A stretch of DNA of 29,564 bases from Mesotaenium endlicherianum (Eukaryota > Streptophyta > Zygnematophyceae > Zygnematales > Mesotaeniaceae): NCBI GenBank assembly GCA_009602735.1, contig WELA01003305.1, positions 881,524 through 911,087 on the forward strand, given 5' to 3'. The translations under genes were made by a program, and so were the position numbers. The notes beneath the pieces were generated by a model. It had not been told where the DNA came from, ran no database searches, and was given only the letters and a program-made list of their open reading frames with translations. Position 1 is the stretch's first letter; each line of letters begins with the position of its first letter. This document shows positions 1 through 11,690 of this stretch, one piece after another.

Positions 1-770
1 CCCCCGTCTTTCATTCACTTTTTTGTTTTTATGAAAATATTTCTGGGTCAACCTGCCATTTCGTCCCTACAGATGAACCTTCCCACCTTAGACCTGAATG
101 CCGAGGCTCTCGAGTTTAGTGTTACATAAGCTTCTAAAGGCCGTGTGAGATGGGGCGGACATTTATCCAGCTGGAGGGTGCCTGTCTGAAATCTTGTGTC
201 CTACATAGACTATAGAGTGCAACAGAATATATCATATAATACACTTTGGGACCAGATGGGCACGCTATAGTGTGTGCCCATAATTCCTGTGTTTGGATAC
301 AAAAGAATTATAGTATCTATGTTTGTACATGTAGATACTTATACACATAGATGTATGTGTTCTTGTGTAACTTGTTTATTCATTATTTTCCGTGTCTCAC
401 ACCTCCGCTTCAAGCAGACTGCTTGAGCAGCCAGTACCGTGATGCTGAAAGGACACTGCCAATCCAGATTATAAATTGGGGTTCCTACGCCACCACTATG
501 CTGATTCTGATCATGCCCAACAGGTTCTCAGCTGAGGAGTTACTAGGCGCTTGGGCAGGCAACCCGCTGTAAACTTTCTGCTATTTAAAAGACCGAAAAT
601 AAATAGATAAATGAAAAGCCCATCGTGAATCTGCAGCACCCAAGCCTCTGATGATGACATGCCATCATCTCATTGCCTGGCCTGGGTGAAAAGGAGAAGA
701 GAGTACAGAAATCGATACGTTCAGATGATGACTACGAGTGCTCTAGTACCGCAGGAATGACGAGACATAC
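1..770. other. Left-edge region, no secure gene
   Basis: AT-leaning sequence without a recognisable gene. On the plus strand a frame is open from the window edge to a TAA at 127-129. Its last 18 codons follow a plausible acceptor (CTACAG ending at 72), so it could be the terminal exon of a gene entering from the left, but nothing in it is recognisable. A plus-strand frame at 351-572 (73 codons) is also open and unidentified. Later exons of the minus-strand gene at 771-1022 would have to lie here or beyond the edge. I could not find them. Confidence 0.3.
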
Positions 771-1022
771 CTGATCCAAAAATGGACGGAGATTATTAAG
801 ATCAAGCTGCTGCAAGGGGAACTGGACGAAGATGCCGAAAGAGACTGGCTGAAAGCCCACACGAGCAGAGAACGCATCCATGCTCTCAGCATTGTCGATG
901 TTCACGCCGAACCAAGCCCCGTGAAGAGGTTCAAGGGGTGCAAGAGCAGAAGCCATGGCCAGCCCTCCGAAAATCCAAATGGATCTGAGCAGGAAGACTC
1001 TACGAGTCAGGCCGGACACCAT
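771..1022 (-). CDS. First exon of a putative secreted GH26-like protein (partial)
   Basis: An 84-codon minus-strand segment starts at the ATG at 1022 and ends at a consensus donor (CAG|GTATGT at 771/770), in phase 0. The N-terminus looks like a signal peptide: two arginines, then a hydrophobic stretch (VFLLRSIWIFGGLAMASALA). After it comes GAWFGVNID, then a segment with a phenylalanine- and glycine-containing pattern (AFSARVGFQPVSFGIFVQFP). This order recalls the start of secreted GH26-like glycoside hydrolases of fungi and bacteria, where a G-x-x-x-G-V-x-x-D motif is followed by a phenylalanine-rich beta strand. The assignment is by memory of the family pattern only; no catalytic residue lies in this exon. 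The gene would continue leftward, and no second exon was found within the 770 bases remaining. It could instead be an unrelated secreted protein or a gene fragment. Confidence 0.35.
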
Positions 1023-2515
1023 TCTCACTGATAGCAATCCTTTCTTCTACCGCTAAGTCCCTGAAAGGTTCGGGGGGCAGACCTACTACCGATTCACCCT
1101 TTATCAATAAAGCAATTCTGTCAGCGTCGATACCTGCCACCAGCAGTCAACAACGAAGGAGAAGTTTCCAGAACTTTGACAAATTCTAGCTAATTACTTT
1201 CTGCAGAGATGAAATCAGATTCCTCACAGCACATAAGACTCACCAGCTAAACACAGAATTCAAATAGGTGAGTCTACGGAGGCAAACATGCACAGCTGGA
1301 GAAAATCGTGCACTGTACATGTGCATGAGTACTTTTAAGAAGCAGAAAAATATTGGGAGCCAAAGCGAGGCACGTGGGTCCTTACATAGAGCAAAAGTAT
1401 GTGTTGGCTAGTCTTGGCCAATGATGATTGAGCTTGACTTTGACAGTCCTTTGTGGTCCTTCGGTCCAACTTGGTCATTTCCAGTTGGTCTACGAGCCTG
1501 CCCGAACCTCTGCGATCCACCCAATCTCAGCTCAATTGCCGTAAAAAAGGGACGTGTCAGTAGAGCTTGTGTACCTCTCGGGCACTTTTCGCATGTTCCT
1601 GCTCACCAATGTACCGCTTAGAAGAGCATTTTCCGCGCATTCAACAGATGTGAAGTTGTGAACAGATATGAACAGCTGTGAAGGCCAGGTGAAGGCATGC
1701 AGTTGTAACGTGGGGGCCCTGGGGAATGAATGTCCGAACTGGAACTTGAAACTTTCTGTTGATTGCCTTGGGTGCCCCTGCGACTCCCGCCCGTCCGCAG
1801 TTGTGTATACGTGTGTTCCAGTCTGCGTATACTCCAATCCGTCAATTTGCGTCAGACGCGTGCATCCCATTTTTTACATACATTCATTTATGCATATATG
1901 GGCCAGTTTACAGTGGCCAAATCGATGCCGAGTTGATTAATTGAAGAGTACTTCGCTGTTTCAAATTTAGCGCGATGAAACTGGTGTTTACAGTGGTGTC
2001 AAGGCGCGACGCGATTGATTGAAGTTTGTGAAGAATTTGATTGAACTTTCAAATCAAATTGCCTACATACTGTTCATGATACTTGGTTCTTCTGCTCCGC
2101 ATAGAATTAAAGAATATATTGAAAAAGAACAGAAAACACGATATTGAAAAAGAACAGAAAACACGCCTGATTATTGCTGTGTCTAACCGTAACGTGTGTA
2201 TATTCTTTATTTCTTCTTTACTATCCGCCTCGCATACTTGTTTAGAGCTTCATTTTCAATTAGCAATTAACAAAGGTTATTGTTTGATTATTTTATGTCA
2301 ACGATTATTTGTCCAGTAGCATTATACTACGTATGGTTGACAGTACTAACTTAATGTAAATATAAATATCAACACGACCAAAAATCGCATGATCAAACAT
2401 ACAACAACAATTCATCTACTACAGCTTTTGAATGCAAAATATTATACAAAGTATTGTAAAAAGTTACAAGATTGTATTAACATTGTACATACGCTTAAAG
2501 CCTTCAATCTATGCG
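1023..2515. other. Intergenic stretch without recognised genes
   Basis: Moderate to AT-rich sequence. Several short frames overlap on both strands between 1335 and 1944, none with a recognisable motif or good splice context. The part after about 1950 is strongly AT-rich and contains the 25-bp duplication at 2116-2165. Confidence 0.5.
2116..2165. repeat. Perfect 25-bp tandem duplication
   Basis: The 25 bases at 2116-2140 (starting ATATTGAAAAAGAACAG) are repeated without change at 2141-2165. It is a recent local duplication in AT-rich DNA, probably replication slippage. Confidence 0.9.
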
Positions 2516-4352
2516 CTACACCAAAATTTCTAAAAATAACAACATAGTACTATACACTAAAGACGCAAAGCTATCACCACCACGGCGGTGGAAGGCCCAA
2601 CACAGACGACAATGAGTTTGAGCATGCTTCATCGTTGCTCCGACCTTCAGGCACATAGTACCGAGGACGGGAATGTCTGCGATTGGTAAAAATACCAGGT
2701 GTACGTCCTCCAAAGTAACATCTGTCGGATGTAACATCATCTTCCACCAAGCCCTTCCCACTTCCCAATCAATTTTATTCCCCACTCGCTCCAACACAAT
2801 CATTCCTTGAGGGTAATACAATTCCGAATTTATCATTTTCAAAAGCACCTTATCCATATCCTTAAACAAAACGTCCCTCTTCAACCCATACACGAAGTAG
2901 AAGTACACCTTCTCTAAAATTTTGCTCGCTTGTATGCAAATACGGTTTTTGTCTTCAACTGCACCAAGGGCAAGAAATACCCTCTTCCCAGTCTCAATAT
3001 CGGCATCTGAAACACACTTTCTCGCAAGCATAAAATCGCTCCTAAGACCCATCTCTTTCGTGCAATATCCCACCACCCCTATGAACGTGTGCAAACCCTT
3101 CTGTGACAACAACCTCGTTAATACTGAAATTCCTGAACCGCATGCATTGTTCCTATTGCCTGCTTGGTTACTCCAGCCCATAAACCTCTTGATGTCCTTC
3201 GTTACAACAGCGGCACTACCCAAACGAACCTGTAAAACCCCTTGAGCATGCAAGTGCAAAGCTACCCCACCCCTCTCACGAGCAAATAATCCTCTAACAA
3301 TATAATCTTGGCCAAGGTACCTCTCCAACTTGTGCATCTCCACTTCAGTTATGTCTCCTCCGCTTCTCGATATGGTGACGGAGACATCGATTGGCGCGCG
3401 CGCTTGCACGCCATCATCGCCACTTGAAGCCCCTCCCTCGCCTTTAGGATGCTCACTTGGACCTTGATGCCTTCTTCTTCAAACATTGCGGCATGACTCC
3501 AAGTCCCCTCCGACCGCACCACCCCCGTCGGGCTCCTCACCACCACATGCACTTCGATAACGTCTCCGACTTTGAACGATTGCGTCAATGTTGTCATTAC
3601 GACCCCTTGCCCTAGCCAATCTGCAAAATCTCCCAAAAAAAATACATGACTTCAATTAAATGAACAAATTCAACACCCACTCTTCACTCTCCAGTATACC
3701 AACACAACTTAGGAAACAAAAAACATCATTACCTTCGAAGGGACATGCAATTTTTCCTACAAACCCACTGTGAAAGTGACTGAAGCTAAAGATATGGCAT
3801 CTGTTCTTCAATTTGTGCTCTCTGCCAAACTCATCGGACTTCTTTGCTCAGCTGATTATCTTCCTTGTTCACCAAAGCGAAACACACTAAGTCAAACGCA
3901 AAAAAATCCAAGTCGAACATGCACATGCTAAAATCCACATCCGAAAACTCCACGACCCATTTCACATGACTTCACACTATTTCTACTTACTTAATTGTCA
4001 AATAAAAAGAAAGTCAACGCAAATAACACGAACGAAGTTTCGACACATACTCACGATCTCGTGACCGCTCATGACACTTCACATGACTTCATATTTTTTG
4101 GTACAGAATCTTTCAAATCGAAAGACACTCAAGGACAAGCGAAGTAGCACTTTCTCGCCACATGCTCACAATCTCGTGACCGCCCGTCACATCGCCAAAC
4201 TTCCATCACCTTACTTCGTTTTGCAACACCGAACCAATGGCCGCATGGTCATTCACGTCAGATCATGCTTTGGTCACATGCACCTAACTTCAATCTCACA
4301 TCGACACTTACTCTCGACCCTTCGTTTCTCGGGGCGGCATTTTACTACGTAT
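2320..4352 (-). mobile_element. Possible extent of HUH-endonuclease element
   Basis: The HUH-type gene at 2516-3636 is bracketed by two near-identical 15-mers in the same orientation: CATTATACTACGTAT at 2320-2334 and CATTTTACTACGTAT at 4338-4352 (14 of 15 bases match). Between the gene and the right copy lies non-coding sequence with internal short repeats. The 15-mers may mark the element's ends or a target duplication, or be chance. No terminal inverted repeat was recognised. The boundary is an inference. Confidence 0.3.
2516..3636 (-). pseudogene. Frameshifted HUH endonuclease (Replitron/Rep-like transposase)
   Basis: A minus-strand reading frame of about 297 codons (2516-3409) carries ERGGVALHLHAQGV. 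The H-L-H is the metal-binding HUH motif of rolling-circle-type nucleases. It is followed by a glycine- and cysteine-containing GVVGYCTKEMG and by TLEDVHLVF, an order I associate with Rep-type proteins of eukaryotic algal and oomycete transposons such as Replitrons. The frame has no ATG at its apparent start (it begins at GTG). A second overlapping frame (3349-3636, with ATG at 3597) supplies what looks like the preceding domain, ending near AAMFEEEGIKVQVSI, so a frameshift lies around 3400-3480. A second shift seems to fall at the T-run near 2690: a separate frame at 2574-2768 continues with TNRRHSRPRYYVPEG and ends PPPWW-stop. Two breaks indicate a decayed copy, although sequencing errors are possible. 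The exact element class is uncertain. Confidence 0.7.
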
Positions 4353-4589
4353 ATGCAAAGAATTAGCAATTATCGAAACCCACACAAGTGAATCGAAAAT
4401 CGTTTGATGCCGAGTCCAAATCGACGACATTGGACCATACATTAAAACCGATTTCAAAATCATGATACGAACCATTGAACACTAAACCAAACTAAACGAC
4501 CCCAGGGGGCCCGGTCAATACGGGCAGCCTACACCCTAATTGGATCCGCCCGTGGTCGTTCTCCGCCTCGCATACTGGATCTTTATGCT
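3637..4589. other. Non-coding flank with dispersed short repeats
   Basis: No gene recognised. A roughly 30-bp direct repeat pair is present, with the consensus CACATRCTCACRATCTCGTG: one copy at about 4044-4075 and one at about 4159-4190. The phrase CACATGACTTCA also recurs at about 3964 and 4081. These may belong to the terminal part of the HUH element. Confidence 0.5.
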
Positions 4590-5327
4590 CTACATACTGG
4601 ATCGATACCCAATTTCAACATTGTGGGGAGGCGACCAAGCGACCCCAAACGACACCGTGCAGCAACGAATTCGAAACGACTAAATGACAAAAGGCAGGCA
4701 TCGACGCCATAAATCCACGAAGCACGAATTTGCTAAAGTGAATCAAAAGTTTATTGCAAAGCAGCCGCCTCTCTGAACATCGCGAGAGTCTACAACAACG
4801 CATCTGCTACAGTGCAGAAGACAGCATCAAGCAACCAATTTGTAAAAAGCGTGCATCTCCATATCAGGGACAGTAGGAAGAAGCACGCCTTGAAAAGAAA
4901 CTCGCCTGAGCCGCTCTTCCTCTCCAGCCTCTCTCCTCTCCTTCAGCCATGGCGGCCTTTAACGTACTGCCCAGCCCCATCCCCATCCTTCCCACTCCTT
5001 TTATGCAAAAGAAGCACGCTTTCGTAAGAGCCCACACCCGCGACCTCGTTATCACTGTTGTTAACACGCCTAGTGAGTGCAAGACGAGGCGAATTCAGGC
5101 CAAGCCTCGCCACACTTCTGCCAAGCCAAATTTGTGTGACGAAAAATGAGGTAAGGGTATGGCGCAGCTCCACTAATGGGGCGCTGCTTCAATTCGTCAA
5201 TAGGGAAATGTCACTTACAGCCGTCTGTTTCTGCATCGCTGTCTTCCAGCCTCTACTTGAATCCGACTGTACCTGCATCAATACAATCCTGACTTGAAGG
5301 CGCTCGTCCTGCCTTCCAGCCGCCCGT

Positions 5328-5458
5328 AGCTCACACAATTTCGTCGCGAGAGGTCGACTTCAGTCGCACGCAAAATGTGTTGTCGTCCGACTTGCACACG
5401 TTCGCGAGGAGTCGCTCAGGGTCGCGACAAGGTCGCGTTGAGCCAAAACCACAAACCG
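5328..5458. repeat. Nested module copy 1 (unit A)
   Basis: First of four copies of a module of about 160 bp rich in GTCGCG, starting AGCTC..CACAATT and ending ACCACAAACC. This copy lacks about 42 bases present in copies 2-4 (the GTCGCAGGGCCCCGCGACC stretch). Confidence 0.8.
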
Positions 5459-5941
5459 TTGCGGGATACTCATGGTGAATTCGAACATTGAACGGACATT
5501 GTGATCGGGAGACGAGACACCATCCACCAATCAACCTCAGACGACATCGACCAGCGACAAAATCGAAACGACTAAATGAAAAAAAACAACAAACCCACAA
5601 AGCAGGATGGAATATTATATCGCGGCACTACGCGCGGCCAAGCAACACTAGGCAGGCTCGACACAACTCACCTCGCTCCGGCGCGCCCCCCGCTCCCCCG
5701 CCTCCCCCCAACGCCCATGGCCACGGCCCCTCGATCGCCACTGCACAGCACAAAACAGCAAACAAATGAGTTCAAATGACCATTTCGACGCCCACACCGA
5801 GAATTTATGGTGCGCCGGTCCGGCGCACTCGGAGCGTGCATCGACCCCGACCCAGTCCGACGTGTTCGAAGGCACTCGGACACGTCGGACGACCCAGCGT
5901 CCGACCCCGAAATCCCACGCGCAAGCGCGGACGTGTCACTC

Positions 5942-6098
5942 AGCTCGCACAATTCGTTCGCCCGAGGTCGCCGTAGTCGCGCGCAAAATATGTTGTCGTC
6001 CGGCTCGCACGCGCTTGCAAGGCGTCGCGCACGGTCGCGCTGGGGCAAATTCGGTCCGTCGCAGGGCCCCGCGACCGATCGCACGCAGACCACAAACC
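5942..6098. repeat. Nested module copy 2 (unit A)
   Basis: Second copy of the GTCGCG-rich module. It includes TTGTCGTCCGGCTCGCACG and the palindromic GGGCCCCGCGACCGATCGC segment before ACCACAAACC. Confidence 0.8.
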
Positions 6099-6866
6099 CT
6101 TGGATCTACATACTTGGATCGATACCCAATTTCAACATTGTGGGGAGGCGAGGAAATGCCACCCACCAAGCAACCCCAAACGACACCGTGCAGCGACAAA
6201 ATCAAAACGACTAAACGACAAAAGGCAGGCATCGACGCCATAAACCCACGAAGCACAAATTTGCAAAGTGAATCGAAAGTCTACCGCAAAAGCAGCCGTC
6301 TCTCTGAACATCGCGAGAGCCTACTACAGCGCATCTGCTACAATGCAGAAGAAAGCATCAAAGCAACCAATTTATAAAACGCGTTCATCTCTACGTCAGG
6401 GACAGTAGGAAGAAGCACGCCTTGAAAAAGAAACTCGCCTGAGCCGCTCTTCCTCTCCCAGCCTCTCTCCTCTCCTTTTAGCCATGGCGGCCTTGAACGT
6501 ACTGCCCAGCCCCATCCCCCATCCTTTCCACTGCTTTTCTGCAAAAGAAGCACGCTTTCATCAGAGCGCCCACACCCGCGACCTCGTTATCACTGTTGTT
6601 AACACGCCTAGTGAGTGCAAGAGGAGGCGAATTCAGGCCAAGCCTCGCCACACTTCTGCCAAGCCGAATTCGTGTGACAAAAAATTAGGTAAGGGTATGG
6701 CGCAACTCCACTCATGGGGCGCTGCTTCAATCCGTCACTAGTGAAATGTCACTTACAGCCGCTCGTACCTGCATCGCTGCCTTCCAGCCTCTACTTAAGT
6801 CCGACTGTACTTGCATCGATACAATCCTGACTTGGAAAGTGCTCGTCCTGCCTTCCAGCCGCCCGT

Positions 6867-7035
6867 AGCTCGCTCAATTTTGTCGCGAGAGGTCCACTTC
6901 AGTCGCACGCAAAATGTGTTGTCGTCCGACTCGCACACGTTCGCGAAGAGTCGCTCAGGGTCGCGTCAAGGTCGCGCTGAGCCAAACTCGGCCCGTCGCA
7001 GGGCCCCGCGACCGATCGCACGCAAACCACAAACC
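6867..7035. repeat. Nested module copy 3 (unit B)
   Basis: Third copy, equivalent in position to copy 1 but full length. It retains the segment that copy 1 lost. Confidence 0.8.
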
Positions 7036-7522
7036 GCTGCGGGATACTGGATCATGGTGATTTTGAACATTGAACGGACATTGTGGGGAGGCAACGAGAC
7101 GCCATCCACCAAGCGACCTCAGACGACATCGACCAGCGATAAAATTGAAACAACTAAATGACCAAAAAACAATAAACCCACAAAGCAAGATGGAATATTA
7201 CATCGCGGCACTACGCGCGGCCAAGCAACACTAGGCAGGCTCGACACAACTTACCTCGCTCCGGCGCCCCCCGCTCCCCCGCCTCCCCCCAACGCCCATG
7301 GCCACGGCCCCTCGGTCGCCACTGCACAGCACAAATCAGCAAAAAAATGAGTTCAAATGACCATTTCGACGCCCACACCGAGAATTTATGATGCGCCGGT
7401 CCGGCGCACTCGGAGCGTGCATCGACTCCAACCCAGTCCGACGTGTTCGAAGGCACTCGGACACGTCGGACGACCCAGCGTCCGACCCCAAAAACCCACG
7501 CGCAAGCGCGGACGCGTCACTC

Positions 7523-7680
7523 AGCTCGCACAATTCGTTCGAGCGAGGTCGCTGTCAGTCGCGCGCAAAAAGTGTTGTCGTCCGGCTCGCACAAGCTCAG
7601 GAGGCGTCGCGCACGGTCGCGCTGAGGCATACTCGGCCCGTCGCAGGGCCCCGCGACCGATCGCACGCAGACCACAAATC
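7523..7680. repeat. Nested module copy 4 (unit B)
   Basis: Fourth copy, equivalent in position to copy 2. It ends at ACCACAAATC, just before the tandem duplication stops. Confidence 0.8.
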
Positions 7681-7683
7681 GTT

Positions 7684-9594
7684 GCATGATACATACATAC
7701 ATACTCGTTCAATGTTATCGTCCCCTCACAGACCCGCAGAACGATTGCGACAAATTAAGGCGTCAAAACAGCGCGAACGCCGTCGACGCTCGAAGTCGAT
7801 GCTAACGACCCTACCTCCCTCCCTCCCTCCACCATGCCTCCTCCCCCTTAACCCCTCTGTAAGGTCATAGGTTTATAAAGTGCATTTTTGATTTTCATGA
7901 AAGTATGTTTTGATTGTATAGTAGTATACAATGCATTTTTTTGGTCATTTTGATATAAAGTTCATCGAATTTGGTCAAGTATTGAGAGGGTTATGGATTT
8001 CCGAAGTTTAATTAGTTTTGAGGTCGGTTGACGACTGTCGCGGTGAGCGCGACCGTCGGATTGACCGACAGGGTCGAGCGATCTGGCCCGTTCGAATGAA
8101 CTCGAACCTTCACGTAAGTTCGGCTGACGCGGAGGGCCGACTAGGTCGATTTACCTAGAAGTTTCGGTTTAGCCTAGCGCGTCTAAGATAGAATATCCTA
8201 GTAACGTCGATGCATGTATGTGCACGTCAATTCGGCTCGACACGTCAGATTAGACTGATCTGGCTTACTCACGAATATTCTGGAAGGGACGATTTGACGA
8301 ACACTTAGGAAAATCCGTAGCTTCCTCCTAGGGAGGAGCACTTAGGCAGAAAATTATAAATAGGCATAACTTCTTTGTTTCTTATCAGTTTTCACTTTTG
8401 TAAGTTTCTACGGGTTTGTAATGACAAGGCCTTTTATCCTACATCATTTGTGAGCAGTTTCTTGCTACTCAAAATGTTGAGTATTTTTCCTAAGCTTTGT
8501 TATTGATATGCCGCTGCACTCTCCAGTATGATTGCAACTAGTTCCTTTCCTCGTGAGTCACTACGCTTCCACTAGGGCACTCTGCCCCTTTCACCCTCTC
8601 TCTCTCTAACACCCTCATAACTGGCAGGCGGCCATGGCCGCTTGCAACGACGAGCGGCCATGGCTGCCCAGCAGTAGGCGCTCCCAACCTTTCCACCCCA
8701 CGAACCCTTCTAGCAAGGAAGAGCGCCCACTCCCACGACCCCATGGCGGGCTACCTCGCGGCCCAGGCGAGGCTCCTCCTCGCTCCTCCTCGCCATGGCC
8801 GCTCACGGAAAGCGCCCTAAGGACGCACTCCTTGAGCGAAAGCGAAGAGGAATAAGTTATGGCCAAGGCCTAATTTATGGCGGTCGCAAAAGGGCGGGCC
8901 ACGCTGGGGCCGCAGAGAGAAAGCGTTCACGACAAACGCTTTCGCGTGGCAAATCTTCAATTTTGAACGCATACGGGCCAGCGCTCACACGAGCGAGAGC
9001 CCTTACTGATTTCCCCCTCACAAGAGTTACGTGAAGGGCGCATTACTGACGACAAAAAACTACCATACATACTGGTTCCAATCAATCGACCTCGCCTTTT
9101 CAATTTTGCTCTCGAGCAGAATTGAAATTTTGGAATGTGTTCGACCCCTCGAATGACCCCTCCTCGACAACCACCCGATCGACAAGGACTGTCGGTATTA
9201 GGTAGGGGAATCAAATGAGGATGTACCCGTGGAGTACTTATTTTTTTTGCTAACGATTTCGGGACGACAAGGAGTAGAGAAAAAAATATTCGCGTCCACC
9301 AAGTTTCTACACTCAGCATTCGTCTCTGAACCCATCGCCACATGATCATAGGGCTGTAAGCACGCAAGAAAGCTAGCTAACTCTCTCTTACCTGAAATAT
9401 TTTTAATGCGCTGGTGCGTCGATGACAGGATGCAGGGCGCTTTTGTGGAACGGTACATATGGATACTGTGTTAGTCCTCCCTCGCTATTCGGGAGCTGCC
9501 AATACAATAGTTGCTACTGCATTCAACAGGCTATAATGTATGTTAAAAGTTATGTTCGCGGCTGGTGATGATGTGAGGCTTCGGCACCCAAAGG
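7684..9594. other. Intergenic stretch; possible promoter-like TATA at about 8347
   Basis: No gene recognised. From about 7860 to 8530 the sequence is AT-leaning and contains AAATTATAAATAGGC at about 8349-8363, which resembles a TATA box as found in retrotransposon LTRs or polymerase II promoters. No second LTR copy or primer-binding site was found, so a solo LTR is only a guess. From 8600 to 9040 the sequence is GC-rich with several GGCCATGG palindromes; frames there (e.g. 8634-8855 plus) are unrecognised. Confidence 0.35.
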
Positions 9595-10560
9595 TCAAAT
9601 TTTAAGAGTAAGATGAACGGTGCACCATGTTAAAATATTTTTTGTGAGGTCTGACCGAACCCGGAAATTACGCAGAGACAAAATCCACACGACCATTATA
9701 TCTCTTAGAGCCTTGACACTCAATAGAGAGATGGCCAAGTTGACCACAATTGTAGCAATAGATCTGGCGTCCATTCTTATTGTAGCCTGCCTGGTGAACC
9801 TCTGGCTTTTCCGTTTCGGAGCTTCTTCTTGTATTTTCATTTTTGTGCTCTGGCAAAGCGCATCAAGATCCTCCTTTTCAGGCTCCTTTTCATTTTTGGC
9901 TCATTTTCCGAGAGCTTTATTGACCACAAGCCATGTATACTATTCTGCCGGCCAGATGATTTTCTTACGGAAGGCTATGACAGCGATTCAAGCTGCTAGG
10001 TGTCTACCTGTGTAGGTGTAATTACCGTTGTTGAGGGCGGCTTGGGCCTGCAGGGTGGCCTCCTCCAACTCATTGCAGTACTTCAACTGGATCATGTCGG
10101 CCTTGTCTTTTTCCTCTTTGAGCCTTTTGACCTCCCTTGCAAGTTGATCTATGCGAGAATTGTCGTCGCTGCTTGTTCTCTTATTATTGTCCTGCTTCCT
10201 ATCTACTGTCAAGATCTACAGGATATGAGCCATCGTGTACATCTTCTGAGTGAGCTCTTGTATTTGAAAATTGAGTGTGTGGTTCTGGAACGAACGCCCT
10301 AGCCGCATCAAGCTGGGAAGGATCCTATTGCTTTTGAGAGTTGAGTTCGGCAACTATTTTCTCCTGTGCTGCTTGTAACAATCTTTCCTTGTCTTCATCT
10401 GACAGATTCTCAAAACTACCAGCAAAATGATTATTGAGTGGAGCCTTGCCTTTATCAACGGTACCTTCACCTGCAGGTTTTACCCGTGAGGCTCCGGGGT
10501 CGACTTATTGGCCCGAGAGCAACACCATGCAATTGGACAAGACATGCTTTCTTACCAGCT
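9595..10560 (-). pseudogene. Decayed Gag-like retrotransposon fragment with CCHC zinc knuckle
   Basis: On the minus strand, read from right to left, there is an acidic segment (KGKAPLNNHF, then a SFENLSDEDKERLLQAAQEK helix) interrupted by in-frame stops. Next comes a charged coiled-coil-like segment (10.0-10.2 kb; LAREVKRLKEEKDKADM), then a basic region and the zinc knuckle CYNCGQLGHLSIEC at about 9710. The knuckle spacing is C-x2-C-x4-H-x4-C, as in retroviral and LTR-retrotransposon Gag nucleocapsids. The pieces lie in different frames separated by stops, so the gene is broken. No protease, reverse transcriptase or integrase was recognised downstream (below 9590). A cellular CCHC protein is possible, but the coiled coil plus knuckle order and the decay favour a retroelement. 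Confidence 0.55.
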
Positions 10561-11154
10561 GCTGCAGCCTCCCTGACATGAACAGTGGTGGCTGCGAGAA
10601 GAGATCTAGTGGCAGTGCTTTGCTATTCTGCACAGCAATGGTTAAAATGAAAATATGCATTCATTTAGGTATTGCTAGGTAGGTATGCAATCAGTGCTAT
10701 CAATTTGACTATTGGATAGAAAGCGCGGGCATTTGCTCGCACATTAATTAATGCATCTATTTCATATGTCACAAATCGTGTTCTGAGACATATCTGTCAA
10801 GGCATATCTGTTTTGAGACATATCTGTTATTATGCTTAAAACTGCAATTTTATACCTCGTGTGTATTGTGTCACGTTGTCCTGTTGACCACTCCTTCCAC
10901 CTTTGTTGACCGACTTGAATGTCCTTAGTCCACTTTGATGTACGCGTGCATCCCAAACCGCGTAGCAACATACGATAGCAAACCATAGACTAGAGGAGTT
11001 GGTATGGGTTACGAAGTGGTACGAAGTGAGCGTTAAGTCGCAGCGTATGCTTGATGGTCAAGGTCCGCCAAGAGAGTTGACGTGGTAGTACGATAGAGGC
11101 GTTGCGATTAGAAGCCGTAGGTGTGCCATTGTTCTGCGGACCACAATTTGGCAA
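10561..11154. other. AT-leaning intergenic stretch
   Basis: Nothing coding recognised. A short imperfect repeat, CATATCTGT preceded by GAGA or AAGG, occurs three times at about 10788-10830. Confidence 0.5.
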
Positions 11155-11690
11155 AATTGATGGCTTTTCCGCGTACCAATACTTCATGAGATATCAGTAC
11201 TTCCGCGTACCATAACTTCATGAGATATTTAAGTATTTCTGCAGCAAACTACTGGTGCATACAAGTCACTATTTCCACGTACAAGTGTTTCATGAGACAT
11301 TTCAGTATTTTTGCGTACCATAATCTCATGACATACGAATAAGTGCCACTTTTTCAAAAAAAATCAATCGGTATTTTTGCGTACTGCAGTACTTTATGAA
11401 AATAAGTCAATGTAACCGTGTACAAGCAATTCATGATATATGTTATGCGTACCACTACTTTCAAACATACAAGTCAGTATTTTCGTGTACAACTACTTTG
11501 TGAGATACAAGTCGTTGTTTTCCGGGTACCGGTATTTCGTGACATACGAGTATTTCTCGTACTACTCTTTTGAGAGACCTTATCAATATTTCCGCGTACC
11601 ACCACCTTCATAATACTAAGTAGTACTTCCGCGTACCACAATCCCAAGAAAGTTACAAAGTGGTCAATATTTCTTCGTGAATGAATTTTC
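11155..11690. repeat. Degenerate tandem array 1 (TTTCCGCGTAC core)
   Basis: About ten diverged copies of a unit of roughly 45-60 bp. The approximate consensus is TATTTCCGCGTACCA followed by TACTTCATGAGATAC and AAGTCAG. Clear copies begin near 11168, 11201, 11269, 11306, 11371, 11477, 11517, 11586 and 11626. Unit length and sequence vary widely, so the array is old. Confidence 0.8.

Larger units (their letters stand above)
4590..7683. repeat. Tandem duplication, two diverged units of about 1.5 kb
   Basis: Unit A (about 4590-6107) and unit B (about 6108-7683) align along their whole length in direct orientation. Both begin near TGGATCGATACCCAATTTCA and share landmarks such as GCCATGGCGGCCTT (4948 and 6482), CACGCCTAGTGAGTGCAAG (about 5067 and 6603), GGAATATTA (about 5609 and 7193) and a GCCCATGGCCACGGCCCCTC block (about 5712 and 7295). 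The offset drifts from 1517 to 1584 bases because of indels. No conserved protein was recognised: the frames differ between units and carry unrelated stops. Function, if any, is unknown. Confidence 0.85.

Noticed and set aside
351..572. 73-codon plus-strand frame near the left edge
   Set aside because: A hydrophobic phrase (TTMLILIMP) loosely recalls glycosidase strands, but it is on the opposite strand from the putative GH26-like exon and has no supporting exons.
8340..8470. TATAAATAG box suggesting a solo LTR or promoter
   Set aside because: There is only one motif. No LTR ends, target duplication or downstream gene could be shown, so it is mentioned only within the intergenic entry.
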